A stretch of 64,000 nt of DNA, from positions 8,195,702-8,259,701 of the forward strand of contig NC_088873.1 of assembly GCF_032884065.1 (NCBI RefSeq). The letters are read 5' to 3'. This DNA is from Artemia franciscana. Taxonomy: Eukaryota; Arthropoda; Branchiopoda; Anostraca; Artemiidae. Made by a program: the position numbers and the translations under genes. The notes beneath the pieces are model-generated. The model saw only the letters and a program-made list of their open reading frames with translations. It made no database searches and had not been told where the DNA came from. Positions 21,421 to 33,069 of this stretch are shown here, piece by piece (within the stretch, counting starts at the first letter, position 1; each line of letters starts with the position of its first letter).

Positions 21421-21629
21421 GGTCAGTTTTATTTGTATTATTATTGTTGTTTTTTTTTACATTGAACATGGCTTTGGGAAGTCCTTGCCAAAATTATCTT
21501 CTTTTGTCCGCTGGCTTATATTACCCTCGTTTTCTCGTTTTGTTTTTGTATTTTATATTTGTTTTTCTGTTTGTCATACGTCATCTGTGGTCTTAATGAC
21601 CATAACCGAATAACCACGAAAGGCTAACA

Positions 21630-22000
21630 GCTGAAATAGCTACAACATGTCAATCTATTCAAAGTGGAGGTTGGGGAAGTAAATGACTTCTAGTGGAGAC
21701 GCATTCCCAAGGACCTTATTAGGACCTTACTCAGGGCCGTTCAACCGTGCAGATGGACAATGCTTCCAGAACTGTGTGGTAACGACCATGTACAGAACAA
21801 CTATGAACGATTATGAGCTGAAATAGCTACAACATGTCAATCTATTCAAAGTGGAGGTTGGTGAAGTAAATGACTTCTAGTGGAGACGCATTCCCAAGGA
21901 ACTTATTAGAGCCTTATTCAGGGCCCTTCAACCATGCAGCTGGATAATGCTTCCAGGACTTTGATTTGACAACCTCCATCGTCTGTGAAAACATATTTAA
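21630..22000. repeat. 187-bp tandem duplication
   Basis: The block gctgaaatagctacaacatg..caaagtggaggttgg..gacgcattcccaagga..cagggcc.ttcaacc.tgcag.tgga.aatgcttcca begins at 21630 and again at 21817. The copies are over 90 percent alike. Confidence 0.85.
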
Positions 22001-22884
22001 CGTGTTTTGTGTTTCGCAAGCTCAAAATTCCTGCACACCATGTTTTTGATAATCGAGCACCATTTACGAAATACAGGTCCCTACTTTTTTTTGAAAAACA
22101 TTTTTTTATTAAATGGGAAAACAAGAAGAAATTTCTGAAAATTTTGTAATAAGTATACAAATTGGTAAGGTATTAAAAAGTACGATTTCTGAACAAATTG
22201 GCCATAACAGTGGACCGCAATGATTCAGACATATTACTAGAAAGTTTTTGGATGAGAGGTGGATAATCATATCAGTGAAAAAAAAAAATGAAAAATCACG
22301 AAAATGTAAGATATTAAGATACAAGCCTAGAATAGGAGCTGTTGAGAAGGAAACGTATTAAAAAACAATTTTTACTTCATAATATGCAGAGTAATTATAG
22401 TTGATACATTTTAAGTGTAATTCTACTATAGCCTACTTTTAGCTACCCCTCTAATTTGCAAACATGTTTCACGTGTTTTCCGTTTCTTGGGTTCCTCAGC
22501 GTTGATTCAATTTACGGGTAGACAGGTTGAAACGCAAGATTGATGATAAAAACCACCGAAAATACCGTATATAATCGGATTATATATTTATACATTACAG
22601 GGGGGAGGGTTGTTTATAGTGGAATTGCAGTCAAAATGTGGTAACTACGAACATTCTACATATTATGAAGTAAGAATTGTTTTCTTAACATTTTCCCTTC
22701 TCTTAGGCTTAGCCTACACTAGAAATAATATTCCAAGAAGGACAGGGTAGGCTAAATTAAGCCCAGTCTAGGTAAGTTGGGGTCTTAAAGCCCCTCCAAA
22801 AGAGCAAGTTTTACACTTAAAATGTCTCGTTTTAACAACATAATGGGTATGCATTGAGATTTTCTAGAGTACCTTTCTTAGAAC

Positions 22885-23420
22885 AAAACCTGACTAACCC
22901 CTTTCCGAGATAGCAAGAAGTTAAAGTAGAATTTTACCGTAAATTTTTCGCAGTTCATATAATTGACTTACCAATTAAGTAAAAACACCACTAGATGCCC
23001 TTTTTATGTTCTTTACGAATATAATAATCACTTCTAGAGCAAATTCCAAGTAGTATTATTTTGTCGGAAAACGATCGATAACTCATACTTTAATTGAAAA
23101 TTCGTCATTTTTAAGAGCTTAAAAAGTGCAAGCTCAAAAATTTGCGGTAGAAGCAATTATATTATTCGTAAAGCGCATGAAAAGGGCATCGATTGGTGTG
23201 TTCAATAATTCGTAATTATTCGTAAAAATTATTCGTAAGTCAATAATATGAACAGCGAAATATTCACCTATATTTGACCATTTAGGGGGTGGGGTAGGAT
23301 AAATTTCCGAAAGGAATGGATTTTAAATTTGGATTCAGGCTAAAATTTTGACTCTGAAGTTATGCCTATTTCCGGTAAAATTCTAGTTAATTGACCTCTT
23401 GCTATCTCAGAAAGGGTTTA
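22885..23420. mobile_element. Large imperfect palindrome (inverted-repeat element)
   Basis: Left-arm strings cccctttccgagatagcaagaag, gaattttaccg, cgcagttcatat.attgactta, caccactagatgccctttt and ctttacgaa all occur inverted in 23160-23420. The centre is near 23100, and the right arm carries ~100 bp absent from the left. Its outer end shares sequence with the terminus of the neighbouring 613-bp element, so related ends alternate along 22.9-24.0 kb. Confidence 0.65.
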
Positions 23421-23986
23421 GGTCAGGAAAATGAAACTTTCAGGGACGGGTCTACAGGCTAAAGTATTTTAAAGTACCCACCTCCAATCCTTCTCCCTCT
23501 AGAGGGCCTTGAAATTTGCCTACATGACAGGTCTATACCTATTGAACTTTTGACAGAACAACATTTTACCTTAATTTTCAGTTACTAGTTGCTTTTTCTC
23601 TGCCTTTAGTTCTGAAAATGCAATTCCTGTTATTTGAGTAGAATTTTGAGCCATATCAATGTTTTTTTTCAAAATTTAGGGAATGTATTTGTATATCTTT
23701 AAAACCTTATGAAATGGAATTGAGCAAAGTTATGAAGCTGAAAACAATGTTGTTGTACTTCAATTAAGCAGAAGATCTATTTTGCAAGGTTTCACTTTTA
23801 TAACACACACATTTTTAAAGGTCATCAAAGGTCAGGGCCCTCTAGAGGGAGAAGGAGTGGAGGTAGTTGCTTCAAAATACCTTCCCGGGGCATACTTTAG
23901 TCTGTAGAGTCATCCCTGAAAGTTTCATTTTTCCTAACCTAAACCCTTTCTGAGATAGCAAGAAGTCAATTAACTAGAATTTTACC
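23374..23986. mobile_element. 613-bp hAT-type miniature inverted-repeat element, copy 1
   Basis: The ends are GGTAAAATTC and GAATTTTACC, with inverted repeats of about 140 bp that include ttgctatctcagaaagg, gaaactttcagggac and ctccctctagagggcc. It is flanked by a perfect 8-bp direct repeat CTATTTCC (23366-23373 and 23987-23994), the target-duplication length of hAT transposons. It has no coding capacity. A second copy, with its own 8-bp duplication, is at 43110-43728. Confidence 0.85.
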
Positions 23987-24109
23987 CTATTTCCTAACTA
24001 TCTTAGTTATGAGTGGGAAAAATTTACCAATTACTTTCGGAAAAATCCGAAAATACAAATATAATTATGTTATATATTTTATGATTATGTTATATTTATG
24101 AATATAATT

Positions 24110-24352
24110 TCAAAACTTTAAACTATCAAGGGAGAGGTATCTAGGTATTACCTGTATTAAACAAGGAATCACAGAAATATTCCACAGAAAGTGAAAGGAG
24201 TAGTTCCAAAGACACAAAACCGATTCAAACTGAAGTTGTACTCTTAGATCTGAGCAACTTTCACTATCCATGAACGCTTCTGACTGATATCTTTGATAAG
24301 GCTCGTTGACTTTAGGACAATTATTCAATGTAATGTGATAAAAGCCGGTCAA
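24110..24352 (-). CDS. Possible exon, unknown
   Basis: A minus-strand open frame of about 80 codons opening at a TTG, with no ATG near the start. It contains LNNCPKVNEPYQRYQSEAFM, then LCLWNYSFHFLWNISVIPCL. A candidate donor (acag|gtaata) lies near 24152. No acceptor is convincing and no family is recognised, so it may be chance. Confidence 0.15.
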   Translation of the reverse strand: MTGFYHITLNNCPKVNEPYQRYQSEAFMDSESCSDLRVQLQFESVLCLWNYSFHFLWNISVIPCLIQVIPRYLSLDSLKF

Positions 24353-25284
24353 GAATGAAGGTTAAAAGAGGTTAAGGTTAGTCATTTGCCCACAGAAATA
24401 GCGGGAACTGCCAAAATTCAGATATCACTGTGAATTAATTTTGTTATAATGCCTATTGGGTACTTGTTAATTAAACGGAAAAATAGTCGAGAAGTTAGCT
24501 TAATGTAAGATTTAAGGAAAAACAGTTTCATAGCCACAAATGAACGATGACAGAATGCATTTGACTTGTATAATTTGGGTCATATATTTGCTCACTAGGG
24601 GGGAGGTGTGGAGGTAAGGTTAGGTTAGGGACGCTGTCCAAATACTTTAGCCCCCCACCCAATGTCCAACTATATAGCGCAACTTATATTATTATATAAA
24701 TTAAAGTTAAATTTCATTGGGATTAACCTGACTTCACTGCTTGGGTGGGTTCCTATAATTGACTAGTACCGTTTATTGAATTTACAATTGAAAGGTGTCA
24801 GTAGGGAGTGAAGGTGGTTTATAGTCCCTCCACATTATCTTTTGGTGTTTTCAATAAAAATTACTTTTTCATCAAAAAAATAAAGTAAATTACATTGACC
24901 CCCCCACTTAGTTTTTGCTAATTCACGTCACTTCCTACCACGGCTGACTTAACTTTCCATCAGATATTCACGAAACGCGGAACGGTGTCAGACAGATATT
25001 TATAAGATGGCAAGAATAGACATTTCTACAAATTCTTCAGTGCCTTAAAAATTTACGTCAATCTTGAGGAAGAATCATAATATGTTGTGCTCTGAAATTT
25101 GAAAATAATATTAGGCTACCAGCGTTGTAATTCAATATTGTGACTAGTATTCGTCAGAAATGACTATACTTTTTTTTTAATCCCATATCAGTCCTGATAC
25201 TTCCTAGCTGAATTACGAAACGATTTATGGTTCTTCTTGAAATCAACTGCCAAATCAAGAATTTGTGATGCTAACAGACTGTAT

Positions 25285-25445
25285 CCAGGGCCGTTCCTAG
25301 GGTTGGTGGTACCCGGGACAAAAAAAGCGCACCCTTCTCGACTCAAACAGAACTAAAAGAATCCAAGCCGACCCCTGCCCCCATCCATGGCACTCAGGGC
25401 AGCTTGCCCTGGTCGCTCCCCCCTTTGAACGGTTTTGGAACAACC
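25285..25445. repeat. Dispersed repeat, second copy
   Basis: Shares gttcctagggttggtgg and following sequence with 7215-7375. Confidence 0.5.
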
Positions 25446-25489
25446 ATATTTGGTTCCCAAACATATAAATATCACCAGTTGATTTATTT

Positions 25490-25640
25490 GCATTAGTTTT
25501 ATTGATATACGTCAGATAGTTTTTTTTTTAGCCATAATTTGGTCATAATTTTTGATCGTTTTAAGTTTCAACTTCGCTTTTTACTTCCCTCGGAAAAACT
25601 TCGTTTTTCTAATTGATTTATCTTAAGTATTAAAATGCAC
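25490..25640. mobile_element. End of a second foldback family (family B)
   Basis: Holds ttttgatcgttttaagtttcaacttcgctttttacttcc.tcggaaaaacttcgtttttctaattgat. The same arm occurs at 36150-36215 (inverted) and at both ends of 61690-62222. Confidence 0.55.
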
Positions 25641-25769
25641 CCTTTGAGGCATCTCTCGCCCACCCTAACTAGAAAACAATCATAGAACCTCATAGTAAAG
25701 GTTTGAAGCCCTTATTTTTAACTGTTTGGAACTGTAAAACAGTAGGGAATTTACCTAAGACAATAGAAC

Positions 25770-25930
25770 TTGTTTAACCTTTAAACATATTTTGGCTGAT
25801 TAGGGAGGGAGGGAGATACCTCAAAGGGTGCATTTTAATGGCAAAACATCCCAACTCTCATTGAGCCTTCAGACAAGTACAGAAATAGTTCTAAGGGAGA
25901 GTTGAAATCAATATTTAATCCCTAGGGCCG
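25770..25930. repeat. Dispersed repeat shared with 28.08-28.24 kb
   Basis: Landmarks agggaggga..gatac.tca, cattttaat.g.caaac.., ctctcattgagccttcagacaa.ta.agaaa and gttga.at.aat recur at 28085-28240. Confidence 0.4.
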
Positions 25931-26099
25931 TATGCAGCACTTTAGTTTGTTTTTTCGGGGGGACGGGGGGACAAAAAATTAAAAACATGGCAAAATATGA
26001 AATTGATATTTAATCCCTCTTGATTTCTGGGAATATGTGTGATCTATGCTGTCACTATGAAAGTAAAGAGTATTAGATTTCAAAATTTGCAGAAATTAT

Positions 26100-26640
26100 T
26101 CTATATAGTGATGGAACTTTCCCATCCTCATTTTCAGCTCCAGCTCAAGGTCACAGAAACTTTGGAGGGATTTCATTCGATCAGAAGTTGAGAGTTCTAG
26201 TCCTTTTTTATAAGTCAAAAGCAATTGGAGACCAGCCAATGGGGAGTATTTTCTAGGGGCTATTTTTCGGAGCGGGGAGTATTTTCCGGGGGTAAACGCC
26301 GGCTCTTGTAACGAACTGTAGTAAGGAGCGAGGAACACATAGTAAGGAGTAAGGAGCGAGAATAACGGCGGGGGTATGTGCCAAATTTCCTTTACCGAAA
26401 TTCTTTTTATTTGCTTTACTTTCTCTTTACCGACTACATTTAACACATTGAGATATTAGGGGTAATTGTCCGGGGCAAATTTTCATCTGTATGGAATTGT
26501 CGAGAAGATCTTTCCAAGGGAAGGGGGATTTTTCCATGGAGGTGGAGCCAGATTTCTTGCTATTCTATAGAAACCATCAGAAACTAAAAAAAACTAAATT
26601 TCAACTGAAAGTAAGGAGAATTATGCAAACATTTTTGGGG
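26100..26640. mobile_element. Foldback element fragments
   Basis: The string gtaacgaactgtagtaaggagcga (near 26306) is the terminus of the 29.2-31.9 kb element. The stretch aattgtccggggcaaattttcatc..gggggatttttccatggaggtggagccag (26465-26550) matches 30070-30160. The fragments are rearranged and truncated. Confidence 0.6.
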
Positions 26641-26822
26641 GAGGGGAGATGTGCTTGGGATCAAGGGTGCCGGCAGAAAATTTTCCAGGGAGGGTCAAAA
26701 TATCGGTGGTGGTTGGGTGACAGGAAATATATTTCAGGAAATTTGTTTCGTAGGAATAAGCTTACTTTAAAAACTTTTTGGAAAAAACTCAAATAAAAAC
26801 AACAATTAAATTGCATGCAAAA

Positions 26823-27357
26823 TGAAACGAAATACTGTAAATTTTAAACGACAAAGATTCTTGGCAAAGGGATTAATTTATTTCATCAGTAATTTACTTA
26901 ATGAATATGCATTTAATCTTAAAAGAAAATCGAACTCAAGCCAAAATTACAGAAAGATTTATTGCTTTCATACGCTATAGCAGATGCAGACTCGTCTTTA
27001 TGCAATTTCCTACGTCTTAGAATAGTTTACAGAAGGAGTAGAGATACTCAAAAACCATCCTGTCTGCATAGGTACCAAATTTTATTTTATAAAGGCCATG
27101 TAAAATGTACCTCTTTCAAAACAGGACAATCATCCCCCCTCAAACTTAGATTCCTTATACATTCAGACATTAAAAAAAATAGAATAGCGAAAGAAAAACA
27201 AAATTTAAACTTACTACCCAGCTGTCTAATTAATCCTCTTTGTTTTTATTGTCCTGTTCAACTAAATAAAATGAACAGGTTCAAAAAAACATTTGTCATA
27301 AGAGAATCTTACCAAACAGTATGTGATAAAAAAAAAACAACTGGAAGTGCAAAGTGA
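26823..27357 (+). CDS. Unrecognised ORF(s), possible exon or decayed gene
   Basis: An ATG frame of 54 codons at 26823 (MKRNTVNFKRQRFLAKGLIY and on) ends at a TAG near 26985. Overlapping it in another frame, 26923-27357 is open for 144 codons with no early ATG, containing YAIADADSSLCNFLRLRIVY, CLHRYQILFYKGHVKC, LKLRFLIHSDIKKN and CLINPLCFYCPVQLNK. Cysteine spacing and the lysine-rich tail look protein-like. Two overlapping frames suggest one gene with a frameshift, or an exon with an acceptor such as ccaaaattacag (ending near 26951). No family is recognised. A microsatellite follows directly. Confidence 0.3.
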
Positions 27358-27359
27358 CT

Positions 27360-27487
27360 TCGACTAATACTAATACTCATAATAATACTAATACTAATAC
27401 TAATACTAATACTATAATACTAATTTTATACATAATACTAATTTTATACATAATACTAATACTAATACTAATATTCACTAATACTAA
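27360..27487. repeat. (ACTAAT)n microsatellite
   Basis: Runs of actaatactaat with two ttttatacataat interruptions. Confidence 0.9.
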
Positions 27488-27529
27488 AAATGGAATTCCC
27501 ATGACAATTGCGACACCGACAGTATTGAC

Positions 27530-28075
27530 TTTTTATGCTGATTCGAAATATGTAAAGTTCTTTCAGTTTGTTGTTACCACCTAAAGCCAAAAATCTGAGA
27601 AAATTTGCCTGATTTTTGAAAAAAGGGGAATTCCTCGAAAAAAGTAACCAATCTTATTGAAAGTCCGTTTATTAGACAAGTCATATCAGATAACCCTACT
27701 ATAGAGATTTCAAGCTCCAATCTTCAAAATGTGGAATTTCGGAAAATGTGGAAACATTGTCGATGAATGTTTATTTGTTTTGTTTTTATTCCCAGGGGTG
27801 ATTGTATCAAACCGAAGGTCCAAGATAATTGGGAAGGTGCTCATTCAAAAGTAAATGTAAAACTCTTTTTTAAGTTACCATACATATTGGGTCAGGGGGA
27901 AAGTCTTGTTTTCTGCCATTTTAGGGCAACAAACTACGATTTTATCCAAAAGAGGACGAATTTGCAATCAATTTAAAATTCTGAGAAGCTAACGATTGCA
28001 GTACTGGATTCAACAAAGTTGATTCGCTTTATTTGTAATGAACTTGGGATATTTTTTGTGATGTCTAATTGCGCA
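27530..28075. mobile_element. Degenerate foldback element arm
   Basis: Similar to 29230-29600: ctgagaaaatttgcctgatttttgaaaaaaggggaa, then accctactatagagatttcaagctcc..tcttcaaaatgtggaattt. No coding frame. Confidence 0.5.
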
Positions 28076-28239
28076 TCGGTTATAATGCGGGGAGGGGGTG
28101 ATTGATTCTTTAGGTGAGGGCTGGGTAGATTCCTGAAAACAACATTTTAATAGACAAACTGCTTACTCTTCATGAGGCTTCAGATAAACGTAGAAAGAGG
28201 TTGGGCGGGAGTATGAATGAATTAAATTGTTTCTCTATA

Positions 28240-28980
28240 CAGCTACAATGTTACATTTCTATATCTACCAGCACAGAGGTGGAAAAGGAAAGAAAGGTCA
28301 TCATCAGCCCCGCCAGGAAACTTCTTTGGGATGGTAAATACTGTTGGTAGCTTAGTTTTCAGCAATTTTGAATGGTGTTATTTTCTTTTTTTATTTGTAT
28401 TTAGTACTTTGAAGTATTTAAGGAAATGAATGTAATGTATTTATCGATATAAAATTCCTATTGCAGAGGTTGCGATGGCTTCAGTTTTGTAGAAGATCAG
28501 AAGCCTCACAGAATTTCCATCCATACTAACAATAATACTCCTTTTCACCCAACCGAAATTCTTTAGTGGTAATATTAACAAGGAATTTTTACCAAAATAA
28601 CTATTACCCCCATTTTTTTAAGTATATTCAAATCTTATCAAAAATTGATATTGCAAATTTAAACGTATGACGGTTCTAATCAACGTACAATTGCTGATTT
28701 ACACATTTTAAAAGCAATTAATCAGGGATTTAAGGGACCGGTACCTGAAATTATATCTTGGCTAGATCTGGGTACGATTTGGAAAACTATCAGAAATTAA
28801 ATGAAAAAAGAGCTTTTCAAATGAATGCAAGGAACAGATTTGAAACCTATTAAAACAGATTACTCTTAATTATTAAGGTGATTGTATCCTAACTCTTTAC
28901 TGTGAAATATGGCTTTTTTTAAAGTTTTTAAGAAAATTTGCAATTGGAAAGATAAGATTTTTCAAAGCACTAAAAAACTT
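28240..28980. other. No recognisable gene or repeat
   Basis: AT-rich, with no protein-like frame. A degenerate foldback hairpin fragment follows at about 28990-29090 (gttgagaaggcagcagtc..ttgctccttacttta). Confidence 0.4.
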
Positions 28981-29201
28981 TTGTTTAATGAGCAAGGTGT
29001 TGAGAAGGCAGCAGTCTCCCATATATACAGAATAATTTATATTTGTTTTAAGTTCTAACCTTGCTCCTTACTTTATTTGAAAGACCGTTTCTATTTGTTT
29101 AATTACATTTCATGAAACTGTAATGTTTCATGAATACAATACTCTTGGTAACGCAAAAAAAACGATCAGTATTTCAATGATCTCTGGACTTTTATGGGTA
29201 A

Positions 29202-31940
29202 TCAAACAGTTCATGGTAACGAACTGTAAGGAGCGACCTGGCTCAATAGTAACCAAAACTTTGAAAAAGGAATTTTGGTACTAATAGATACATCAAAAGA
29301 ATTGGCTTAATATGATGATTCCAAATATATAAGTTTCATTAAGCTTTGTCTTACCCATCACAAGCTACGAGCCTGAGAAAATGTGTCTGATTTTCAAAAA
29401 AGGGGAAAATACCCCTTGAAGTCATAGAATTTTAATGATAATCACACCATCGGATTTAAAGTATCAAAGAACCCAGCTGTAGAGGTTTCAAGCTCATATC
29501 TGCAAAATATGGAATTCTGTAATTTTTGCCAGAAGAAATATCATGGTTGCGTGTTGTGTTTTTTCTTTGTTTTTTTGTTATTTTTTTCCAAAACTAGTTG
29601 TATCAACCCAGTGAGCCTATAACCTCAAGAGTGGGCCCATTCTAATAGAAGTGAAAATTACTAGTGCCCTTTTCAAGCTACCTAAAAATTGGAGGGTAAC
29701 TAGGCCCCCTCCCATGCCACTTTTTTCCCAAAATCGTCTGATCAAAATTTTGAGATTAGCTTTTTTCTTCAGCGTAGTTGCAAAGCCCAGTAACTATGTC
29801 TTTAGAGATAAAATGACCCCCTACAGCCCCTAGGGAAAGGTTTTAAGTTATAAAATTTACCCATTGTTTTATTTGTTATTGGGAAGTATGCACACATTTT
29901 TCGCATGGGGAGGAGAGGACGAATTTTCTGCTAGGATGATTTTGCACGGGGAGAATTTCCAATGGAGAGGGATGTTTCCAGGGGGTAACCTTTTCAAGGA
30001 AAGTTTTACACTGGATGAATTTTCCAGAATTCCTACACGAAATTTCTTTATATGTCTTGCTTTCTAGTGGTAATTGTCCAGGGTAAATTTTCACCAGGAT
30101 TGAATTGCCCAGAGGATATTTCTTTGGGGAGGGGGATTTTTCCGCGGAGGTGGAGCCAGGTATTTTGACTTTATTTAAAAAACGATCAGAAATTAAATTT
30201 TAAAAAACAAGTTTTTCCACTGAAACTAAGGAGCAACATTTAACTTAAAAAGAACAAGAAATTATTACGTGTATGAGGGGTCCTCAACACCTCGCTCCTT
30301 ACGTTAAAGTTCAAATTTTGTCCCAATTCTTCAAAAACATCTCATGAAACACAAGGGTCGTTTAATTAGAACAGTAAGTGACTTTTTTTTAAATGACGAA
30401 AAACTGTAGCGTGAAGAGCGAGGGGTTGAGGAGGGGGCAACCCATTTCATACAAGTAATGGTTTCTGCCCGTTTTAAGTTTTAATTAAATAAAAAAAAAC
30501 GAGTTTTTTTAACTGAAAGTAAGGAGCGACATTAAAACTTAAAACGCACAGAAATTACTTCGTATATGAAAGAGGCTGCTTCCTCATCAACGCCCCGCTC
30601 TTTACGCTAAAGTTTGACTCTTTCTCTCAATTCTTCTTTTTAAAACAGTAAAAAACTTTAGCGTAAAGAGCGGGGCGTTGATGAGGAAGCAGCCTCTTTC
30701 ATATACGAAGTAATTTCTGTGCGTTTTAAGTTTTAATGTCGCTCCTTACTTTCAGTTAAAAAAACTCGTTTTTTTATTTAATTTCTGAACGTTTTTGAAT
30801 CAATGCATGTTTTGATTTTGGCTCTCCGCAGAGGAATAATCAAAACGAAATTTTCATATTTTTTTGGGGGGGCTAAATGGCTTTCTCATAATTTTGATCG
30901 AATGATTTTGAGAAAAAAAGAGCGGGGGCGAAGCCTAGTTACCCTCCGATTTTTTGTTTAATTAAAAAGGCAACTAGAACTTTTAATTTTTTACGAATCT
31001 TTTTATTGGTAAAAGATTTACGTAACTTATAAATTAGCTTACGTAAAGAACTTTTGTATTCTCATGTTTTTATTACATATATGAGGGGATTCGCCCCATC
31101 GTCAGTACCTCGCTCTTTACACTAAAGCTTAAATTTTATCCCAATTCATTAAGAATGACCCCTGAATCACAAAAGCCGTAGAATAAATAGTTGAAATTAC
31201 TAAAAATACTTTAGCGTGAAGAGCTAGGTATCATAAGGAGGTGAGCCCCTTATATGGGTAATAATTTCTGTTTGTTTTAAGTTTTATTGCTGTTCCTTAC
31301 TTCCAGCTGAAAAAGCTTTTTCACATTTATTTTTTAATTTTTTTTTTAAATAATGCTAGTAAATCCTGCTCTCCCTTCATGGAAGTTTTCTTTTCCCATG
31401 ACAAATTCTCGATGGAAAGTTCCCCCAGCATATCCCCCTCTTCTCAACCCCTCCCCCCAACCAAAAAAATCCTCCTGAAAACGCCTGTATACTTCCCAAT
31501 AACCATTACTATATGTAAGCACAGGTCAAAGTTTGTAACTTGTTGCCCCTCCCACGGGGACTGTGGGGGAGTAAGTCGTCCCCAAAGACATAGTTATAAG
31601 GTTTTTCGACTACGCTGAATAAAATGGCTATAGTAGATAGGAGCTCGAAACTTCTACAATAGGGTTCTCTGATACGCTGAATCTGATGGTGTGATTTTCG
31701 TTAAGATTCTATGACTTTTAGGGGGTGTTTCCCCCTATTTTCTAAAATAACGCAAATTTTCTCAGGCTCGTAACTTTTGATGGGTAAGACTAAACTTGAT
31801 GAAACTTATATATTAAAAACCAGCATTAAAATGCGATTCTTTTGATATAGCTATTGGTATCAAAATTCCATTTTTTAGAGTTTTGGTTACTATTGAGCCG
31901 GGTCGCTCCTTACTACAGTTCGTTACCACGAACTGTTTGA
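29202..31940. mobile_element. Composite foldback element, copy II (2.74 kb)
   Basis: The outer ends are inverted copies: TCAAACAGTTC.TGGTAACGAACTGTA.GGAGCGACC.GGCTCAATAGTAACC on the left and its complement on the right, ending CTGTTTGA. TAA lies directly outside both ends (29199-29201 and 31941-31943), fitting a 3-bp TWA duplication as in PIF/Harbinger, although TAA is a weak signal in AT-rich DNA. Inside are three serial hairpins (about 30195-30480, 30483-30782 and 31085-31330) between longer, partly matching arms. Small frames inside are not conserved in other copies, so it is nonautonomous. Confidence 0.7.
30483..30782. mobile_element. Foldback core II: ~300-bp near-perfect palindrome
   Basis: Arms of about 130 bp are virtually exact reverse complements from aattaaataaaaaaa to gccccgctctttacgctaaag, around a tctttctctcaattcttc loop. 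It is the counterpart of 11788-12087, but both of its arms carry variants (cgcacagaaattacttcgtatatg and gcttcctcatcaac) that differ from both arms of the other copy. Confidence 0.9.
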
Positions 31941-31944
31941 TAAT

Positions 31945-33065
31945 GTTGCTTCTTACTTTCCTTACTATTTTTATTTGAAAAAACTTGTTGATTTTTTTTT
32001 ATATTTAATGAAGCTTACAAACAAACATATTTCTAAAAGCAATGGGAAAAGTATGTCAATTAAATTAAAAGTATATAAAATGAAAAAAGTAATTAATTAA
32101 AAAAAAATACACAAAACTATAGCTTACTTACAAAAACTAAGATACAAATTCCCAGCATTCAGTTCTGATGAGCAATGCCGAAGCGTTGAACGGATATTTT
32201 TTAACGATTTCGACAGTTTTGAACCTGGTTATCAAACACCAAAATATTGAATACCTTTAGACTCAATTGTTTATAAAAAGTAGCGGATTATCAAAGTAGT
32301 TCGTTAAAAGTAAAACATTAAAATTAAAATTAAGGACATCCAATAAAAATTTTAATTCAATATTTTTAATCTAATTTTGAGTACCAAAAACCAATGTATT
32401 TGACGCCTTTATGCTTCATAACTGTAAAAAACTAAATCTTTTTTAAAGTGAAAACTAGATAAATACAATCACTCCCGGAAAAAAATTATAATAAAAAAAA
32501 AAAAAAAAACGTAACTGTTCAGAGGGAAAATACAAAAATTCCCAGCTTTCCGTTCAGGAGAAATGCAGTCAGTTTCCGGTCAGGAGATTATAGTGACTTC
32601 ATATATCAGCTCATGCGTAATATTGCAATGCAAGCAGAAGTTGACGGCATATTTTACCGAAATTACCTCTTATTAAGTTGCTTTCCTTGTGTTTTCTATA
32701 ATTATGCGAAATTTCTTGTGTACTAATAACGGCACTAATTACTAATAAACAAATACATATTTAGGATCACCATAAAAATGTGATTCTTTGATTGAATGTC
32801 ATCAATATTCGTTATTGAGATATTGAGAAGGATCGTTATTTACTTACCACTCATTACTATGAAACATTTCATTTTTTCTCTGTTGCTCCAACCAAATCAT
32901 ATAGAAAAAACGTTTGTGGAAAATTGGAAAGGGGTCACTCAGTTACAAATTAGAATTTATATTTTCCTTATTAAGAGTCAAAATCTATTGGCAGGCAGCC
33001 GACAAAGGGACAGCACACATTTTTTCCATGGTTTTTCTCTATTCTGCTCTTTTTCCTTTGGTTTC
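31945..33065. other. No recognised gene
   Basis: AT-rich, with A-runs near 32100 and 32495. A 95-codon frame at 32796-33083 is hydrophobic and low in complexity, starts at a TTG, and has no recognised domain or splice signals, so it is not called. Confidence 0.4.
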
Positions 33066-33069
33066 CTCA

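Noticed and set aside
26096-26446. 116-codon minus-strand frame
   Set aside because: It runs through foldback fragments (gtaacgaactgtagtaaggagcga), is not conserved in other copies of that repeat, and has no recognisable domain.
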